A stretch of 62,658 bases of DNA, taken from NCBI GenBank assembly GCA_037447655.1, contig JBBHKE010001379.1, positions 1-62,658 on the forward strand, written 5' to 3'. The position numbers and the translations under genes are program-made. This stretch comes from Zygnema cylindricum. Its lineage: Eukaryota; Streptophyta; Zygnematophyceae; Zygnematales; Zygnemataceae. Under the pieces are notes generated by a model, which worked only from the letters and a program-made list of their open reading frames with translations, had not been told where the DNA came from and did no database searches. Below, piece by piece: positions 57,099 to 62,658 of the stretch; the stretch's first letter is position 1; each line of letters opens with the position of its first letter.

Positions 57099-57114
57099 CC
57101 TCACAAGGGTGAGG
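57099..57114 (+). other. Leader hairpin of D
   Basis: cctcac-aagg-gtgagg, about 125 bases before the primer-binding site; kept in the 3' LTR near 62515-62530. Confidence 0.6.
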
Positions 57115-57219
57115 AAAGTCAGATTTGTTAAGGCTCAGACTGCTGGTTATATTTGTGCAAAGTGAGAAAGCATATTTTATCTTAAAGGGCTTCTAAAAAT
57201 TTGATGATTTTGTGTGGCA

Positions 57220-58200
57220 ATGGCCACCACAAAATTACAGGTTATGGGCCCACCCTCTAGGGTGCCCCGTATTCAACAGAATAGGGTTTATCTATAGGGA
57301 AACCATGATCAAGGGTGCGCTTCATGAGAAGCACCGATGGGGAATAGTCAATGGAAAGTTGAGGAGGCCATTTGTTGTCTATGAAGGTCCACCTGGATTC
57401 GGTGGAGTCAGGTTCTTTGGAGGATCTGAAAAACATAGGAGACAGAGGAGAATGAAAAGGAAGGCACTGTCGTTGACATAGGGAAAGAGAACGTGAAAGA
57501 GAATCTTGCTCTGACTATCGCCATCACCGCATCTGGGTCAGCTACATGAATAATCAAAACGGAGGCAAATGAGTCAAAAATCTGGGACTACAACAATGAA
57601 GTACCCAAACATCTCATCCTTAGGCACCTCACTGAAGGAGTAGCTACCTCTCATCTAATGGTAGTCAAAGTTGTAGACATCTGGGATGCTCTTATTGATG
57701 TATATAAGAGCAGCACAATCCAACAACAACAACTACCTGATCAAAGGATCAATTCATACTTCCACAAAGGCGGAAAAATGTTGGATATTTGCAATGACTT
57801 AGCCGAACTCTTCATGGAACTTGAAAGCGCTGGACGACATCTGATAGAAAAAGATAAAGTGAACACTTTAATCATAAAACTGTCAGATGACTATGAAAAC
57901 ATAATAAATCGGGTACAGGAGCTACCCGATCACAGGTGGAATTGGAACTCTGCGGTAGGATTGATTCTTGTTCGTGAAAACACCATGGTGATTCGTAGGG
58001 GAGGGAAGAGTGCCCAGGCAATGGCTGCCGGAACAGATTGGGGGAATCGAGACTTCAAAAATCCTTACAAGAACTTTGGAGGAGGAAATCGAGGAAACCA
58101 AGGTGAAGGACCAGAAAGGGGTCCTCCTAAAGGGTTGTGTCTTTTCTGCAAGAAGCCTGGACACTACATGGCTGACTGCAACAGGCTGGTAGATCTTTGA
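57220..58200 (+). pseudogene. D gag with one zinc knuckle
   Basis: An in-frame ATG inside the LTR (57220, MATTKLQV) leads through the primer-binding site to MGPPSRVP; a frameshift near 57270 then moves the N-terminal block. The core (57600-58000) reads ILRHLTEGVATSHLM, WDALIDVYKSSTIQQQQLPDQR and VNTLIIKLSDDYENIINRV, then CLFCKKPGHYMADC, one CCHC knuckle near 58140-58180. The first part is more diverged than B's. Capsid and nucleocapsid roles are as in other copia gags. Broken by the frameshift and stops before 57660. Confidence 0.85.
57240..57254 (+). other. Half-tRNA primer-binding site of D
   Basis: GGTTATGGGCCCACC, the exact 15-base complement of the initiator tRNA-Met anticodon arm; its ATG (57244) is in frame with the upstream LTR ATG. 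Confidence 0.85.
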
Positions 58201-58379
58201 AAGAAGGAAGGATAAAAAAAACCAAACTCAGGTGCAAAGAAGAAGGAATTTGTGGCGACACAAGTGGAGGAGAGCAACATGGAGGACCTAAATGAGGAGA
58301 TCGATGGTCATCTCTTGAACGAAGAGCTAGAGAAGAGGGAGACCGAACTAGAAATTCCAAGAAGGCAAAAGTGTGCCTT

Positions 58380-61300
58380 TTGAGGTATGAGATAACCCAA
58401 GGAAGGATGGATCATTGATTCAGGGGCATCTATCTACATGTGTAGAGAGAAGAGCTTGTTTGTGAGTCTTAGGAAGATTCCTTTAGTAGAGATAAAGTAT
58501 GGAGATGGTAGAGTTATAACTACTACCTTAGTAGGGTCGGTTAATATGAAAGTCCAGGTAGAAAGAAAAGTGTACATGGTAACCCTCATAGATGTACTCT
58601 ATATACCTCAGCTCAAGAAAAATCTTATATGTACCTCGGTGCTAGATGATAAAGGGTTTGAAACTAAGACTTAGAAGGGTGTCTTTAGAGCTAGCTTTGA
58701 GGGTAACATTTATTTCAAAGTTGTGAAAGGAAGTCAAGGGATGTTCAGATTGGTGTTCAGCAATGGAAAGAAAAGACTTTTACACTCTTGTGTGAATGAT
58801 ATGATTATTTGGCACGAAAGACTTGGGCATGTGCATGCAAAGAAACTAAAAGAGATGACAGAAAAAGGAGTGATAAAGGGAATGCATTTTGGAAATGATG
58901 AAATCTTAGGAGATTGCATTAGATGTGCTCAAGGAAAAATACATAAGCTGCCATTTCCAAAGACTGCCACCGATAGAGGACTTAAAGTATTAGATCTAGT
59001 ACACACTAATATCTGGGGGCCTACCACAGTTCCCTCACCAAGAGGTAAGAGATGTATGATGACCTTAACACATGATTGGTCTAGATATTCGAAGGTTTAC
59101 TTTATCACACATAAGTCAGAGGCAGCCAGATGTTTTACAGAATATAAAGCCTGGAGTGAAAAACTACATGGAACTCTCATTAAAAGAATAAGAAGTGATA
59201 ATGGAGGCAAATACATCTCAAATCAGTTTGAGGAATATTTGAAAGGGGAGGGGATTCAACATCAGAAAATTGTTCCCCAAAATCCAAAACAAAATGGTGT
59301 TGCAGAAAGACTAAAAAAAACCTTAGGGGAAAGTGCAAGGTGCATGCTGAATGATAAAAAAAAAGGAAGAAGGTTTTGGGTAGAAGCTATGAATTGCGCC
59401 AACTATCTCAAAAATAGAGTACTCACATCAGCTACAAAAAAACAAAACACCTTATGAAAGATGGATAGGCATAAAACTAGTTTTATCCCATCTTAAAGTC
59501 TTCCGTAGCCAAGTTTACACCTTAGATAATAATAAGTCGAAATGGAAACTAGAATCAAGGGGAAGACCAAGATTTCTATTAGGCTACGACAATGACACAA
59601 AGGGATGTATAGTGTATGATTTGGAGAGAAAAGATATAGTCTTGGCAAAGCATCTAGTGGTAATGGATGAAGGAAAATTAATAGATCCATTTAAATATAC
59701 AAAAACTGTGAGAATCAGGTTTGAAAATGAGGAAGGTGACTTTATAGGAAGTACTTCTACAGAAAACAAAGATCAAGTAGAAAACTCATTCTTTAATGAA
59801 AAAATAATAGTGAAGATGGATAGTTGACAAATGATGTGATTCAGCCCGAAATTGATTTAATGGAAGAAGAAGGAGAAGGACTTCAAAATTCAACCAAAAG
59901 GGGAGATGGAAAGAAGGAAAGAAAAAACCAAAGACTGGAATCAATACCAGCTTCAGAGTTCGAGGAAAGACGAAGAAGCAACAAACGAATCCATCAAAGA
60001 CAGTTGAATAACAAGGTTACCAAGCTATCACATCCGAGTGAGACACAAACATACCAAGAGGCACTGAACACTCCGGAGAACAAACAATGGATCACTGCTA
60101 TCAATGAGGAGAAGGCTCCCATAATGGAAGCAAACACACGAAACCTAGTGGATCGTCCACTGGACAGAAAACTGATTGGATGTAAGTGGGTTTACTAACT
60201 TAAACTCAACCTTGACAATACCATTGAGAGGTATAAGGCTCGGCTAGTGGCAAAAGGATATATAGAGAAAGAGGGTATTGACTATGAGGAAACCTTTGCT
60301 CGTGTAGTCAAATTTCCATCAGTTCGAATTCTCATAAGCTAAGCGACAACGGAAGACATGGAGGTTCACCAAATGGACATCAAAATTGCTTTCCTGAATG
60401 GAGAACTTTAAGAGGAGATCATCATGAAGCAGTCAGAGGGATTCGTGGAAAAGGTTGAGGAAAACAAGGTATGCCAGCTAATAAAATCAGTGTATGGACT
60501 GAAACAAGCTCCACGGCAATGGAATAAGAAATTGGATGAATTTCTGACTGGACTTGGGTACATAAGGATTAGTTCAGATACTCAATCTACTTGTTTGTAG
60601 ATGAGAATTGTGTCATTTTTATCGATGTATACGTTGATGATTTGCTGGTTTTTAGTCAATCAATAGAACAGATATATAAGCTGAAGAAAGACTTAAATGG
60701 TCGGTTTGATATGAAAGACTTAGGAGAGGCTAAGTACATCTTAGGAAATCAAATGGAAAGAGATAGAGAGAAAAGAATCATCAGATTAACACAAAAAGAG
60801 GCAATAGGAAATATGATGGAAAAATTCCAAATGGAAAAGCCAACATCTGCTCTACTCCAATGGAATTAAAGAAAGTGAGTGAGGGGAGCTTAGGGGAGAA
60901 GGTTCTGATTTTAGACGATCAGATGAGCGAAGAAGAGGAAATACTTATAATGGGATTCCATATAGGCAGGTTGTAGGGAGTCTAATCTACTTTATGAACA
61001 GCACTAGGCCTGATATTGTTGCAGCGGTCAAAATTCTGAGTAAGAGTCTGAATCATCCTAGAAAGAGAGATTGGGAGGCAACCAAGAGAGTCATGAGAAA
61101 TATGGTGGGAACTCGGGACTTATGGTTGCATTTGAGTGGGGATAACAGTGATATCTCTACATGGAGTGATGCTAGTTATGGGGATGCTCCGATGAGAAGA
61201 TGTACTTTTAGATATGTAGTGTATGTGGGAAATGGTGCTTGCTGTTAGAGTATTAAACAACAAAAGGTGATTGCTCAATCCACCATGGAGGCTGAGTATA

Positions 61301-61623
61301 TGGCCTCTTGTTCAACATTGAAAGAATTGATGTGGGTCAAGTTATTGTTGCAAGAGCTTGGTTTTATGAAGGTTGCGGTACAAAAAAATTATTGTGATAA
61401 TCAAGCTGCAATAGCAATTGCAAAAAATCCAAAACATCACTTTAAGGCAAAATATATGGACATTGAATTGATTTTTGTAAGGGAAAAGGTGGAGAATAAA
61501 GTGATTAGTCTAGAATATAAACTAGGCGGAGAGATGGTTGCTGACATGATTACAAAGCCTGCTTCCTCTCCCAAATTAAATTTATGTAGAGATAGACGTG
61601 GACTGAAACTTAAAATTGACTAA
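58380..61623 (+). pseudogene. D pol (protease to RNase H)
   Basis: Protease: GWIIDSGASIYMC near 58410, preceded by TGA and TAA. Integrase (58723-59640): HERLGHVHAK, GDCIRCAQGK, LVHTNIWGPT (Asn replaces the first catalytic Asp), IRSDNGGKYIS, NGVAERLKKTL. An extra base near 59440 shifts the frame before TPYERW. Linker 59612-60100. RT (60170-60860): [21 protein letters not shown], then a stop after SVRILIS, MDIKIAFLNGEL, LKQAPRQWNKKLDEF, catalytic YVDDLLVFSQ near 60640 intact. RNase H (60994-61623): STWSDASYGDAPMRR, MEAEYMAS, CDNQAAIAIA, HHFKAKYMDI. The lost integrase Asp and the stops make it inactive. Confidence 0.9.
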
Positions 61624-61636
61624 AAAATAAGGGGAG

Positions 61637-62653
61637 TGTAGAAGTAAGAAATTTATTAAGTATTTTTATCTTTAACAGAAAACAATAGTGAATAAATAGT
61701 TTGTCCGCCTGACTCCTAATCTCTCCCTCGAGTTCCCACACTTGTTGTAGTCACTGAAGACTCGAAGAAGGAGATGAAGCCATGTCTAAGGGAGGGGAAG
61801 GTAGGAAGAGAGAGGAGGATAAAGAGTGACAAAGTCACTCTTACACAAAAAGGTGAGCCCGATAGGACTCGAACCTTTGACCGGCAGAGCGAGACGTAGC
61901 CGTACGCTATTACCGGTAAGTCGTAGAAGATTGTTGAAGTATATAGGGTTCGATAGCTACTTAAAGGTGTTAGGGTACCATATACCATTTAACTAGTTAG
62001 AAGGATGTAGAATAACATAGAACCATTTGTACGATACCCCGGACGAAACAAATGTACCAGATATTTGTTCAAACGGACGACATTAAAAGTCGGTCTACAT
62101 CTTACAGCTCGCATAAGCGCCGACTTTACGAAATGACCATTTTGGCGGTTTTCGGACATAACATCACCAGATGACACGTGGCGGACTTCCATTGCTATGC
62201 GGAATTCACGGAGCACTCTAGAACAAGTTAAAGGGTGACAAACGTCCTTTGCTAAGCCATGTCGTACACCCTCTGTATAGAAGGTACCACGGCTTGTGTA
62301 CCTTGCTATACCATACAGTCTTTTGATTGGACAAGTACTTCAGTAGTAAGGGATTAGAGGAGGGTTTTACGACTTAGAAAAATATGAGGCAGCCGGCTCT
62401 CTCCCAAAGAGCTTGTATACAAAAGGCTAACTTTGGCCTCAGAAAATAGTCTGCTCACTTGAGCAAACTTGGAAATTAAAATTCTTTTTGCGTTTGAATC
62501 TGAGAGTCGGGCCCTCACAGGGGTGAGGAGAGTCAGATCAGTTAGGGCTCAGACTGCTGGTTATATTTGTGCAAGGTGAGAAAGCATATTTAATCCTTGA
62601 GGGCTTATGGAAAACTATTGATTTTGTGTGGCAATGGCCACCACAGAATTACA
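61637..62653 (+). repeat. 3' LTR of D
   Basis: 1017 bp starting TGTAGAAGTAAG after the polypurine tract. It ends GAATTACA and is followed by the duplication copy ACAAA, the last five bases of the window. Confidence 0.95.
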
Positions 62654-62658
62654 ACAAA

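Larger units (their letters stand above)
56248..57239 (+). repeat. 5' LTR of D
   Basis: 992 bp. Antisense tRNA-like module at 56465-56540 (minus strand GGTCAAAGGTTCGAGTCTT B box, GGCTACGCC anticodon region). Leader hairpins gactc-tggg-gagt (57081-57094) and cctcac-aagg-gtgagg (57099-57114). The inner end holds ATG 57220. Confidence 0.93.
56248..62653 (+). mobile_element. Copia element D, full length
   Basis: A 6406-bp element with the duplication ACAAA (56243-56247 and 62654-62658) in E's 3' LTR. LTRs are 56248-57239 (992 bp) and 61637-62653 (1017 bp), TGTAGAA...TTACA, roughly 85-90% identical by eye, so older than B. The primer-binding site is at 57240; the polypurine tract (aaaataaggggag) ends at 61636. 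Gag and pol have several stops and a frameshift. All structural parts are present. Confidence 0.95.
37957..62658 (+). mobile_element. Copia element E, host of C, B, D and a solo LTR (continues past window)
   Basis: E's 5' LTR is split: 37957-38301 (TGTTCAAATCACTAG start) and 50070-50728, around element C. The primer-binding site is at 50729, gag and pol run 50733-55814, and the 3' LTR starts at 55828 after aaaataaggggag. Element D interrupts the 3' LTR at 56247; the remainder must lie beyond 62658. The two LTR starts align clearly (caaatcactagattta... and tgaaatcactagattta...). E itself lies in G's 3' LTR, left flank gggtt; the other copy of the duplication is outside the window. E is the oldest of the nested set and its frames are heavily broken. 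Confidence 0.88.

Overview
This window is eukaryotic nuclear DNA, most likely from the green lineage (a land plant or a streptophyte-type alga); I cannot name the species. The evidence is: 72-bp leucine-rich-repeat exons separated by phase-2 introns (the land-plant LRR receptor pattern), plant-type Ty1/copia retrotransposons, and copia primer-binding sites that match the anticodon arm of a plant-type initiator tRNA-Met. The DNA is AT-rich, with long introns and dense nested retrotransposons. All coordinates were counted by hand from the printed sequence.

Left part (1-21 kb). After a decayed copia fragment (130-1320), the plus strand carries exons of one large gene from about 2411 to the stop at 20972. 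Seven LRR exons are followed by a last-LRR/EGF-like exon, a polyproline plus PAN/Apple exon, an F5/8-type-C (fucolectin-like) exon, and a final polyproline plus L-type (legume) lectin exon. Intron phases are compatible at every junction I checked. The product would be a secreted or cell-surface mosaic carbohydrate-binding protein with no kinase. Its 5' end (signal peptide) was not found and may lie outside the window. The introns hold a nonautonomous hAT element with an 8-bp target duplication, a perfect 77-bp inverted repeat of an LTR end, and several low-complexity tracts.

Middle (21-29.5 kb). No intact gene. There is a decayed minus-strand reverse transcriptase of non-LTR type (22.3-24.7 kb, catalytic ADD still readable), a repeat related to a solo LTR found further right, copia LTR remnants, and pyrimidine-rich sequence.

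Right part (29.5-62.7 kb). Almost all retrotransposon. A gag-only element with two LTRs (29547-32830) abuts a truncated minus-strand copia element (H). H sits in a broken plus-strand copia element (G), whose 3' LTR was hit by element E (from 37957 to beyond the window). E's 5' LTR was hit by C (38302-50064, duplication AATCC). C's 5' LTR was hit by B on the minus strand (38408-44828, duplication AAGTT). E's 3' LTR was hit by D (56248-62653, duplication ACAAA, whose second copy is the last five bases of the window). E also carries a 744-bp solo LTR. None of the copia copies has an uninterrupted reading frame.

The most unusual signals are in this copia family. (1) The primer-binding site pairs with the internal anticodon arm of initiator tRNA-Met (half-tRNA priming, as in Drosophila copia). 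(2) That site lies inside the gag reading frame, which appears to start eight codons earlier inside the LTR. (3) Each LTR I examined carries an antisense tRNA-like module with A- and B-box sequences, apparently tRNA-Arg(ACG)-derived. (4) The LTR leader has two adjacent hairpins whose stems covary between copies.
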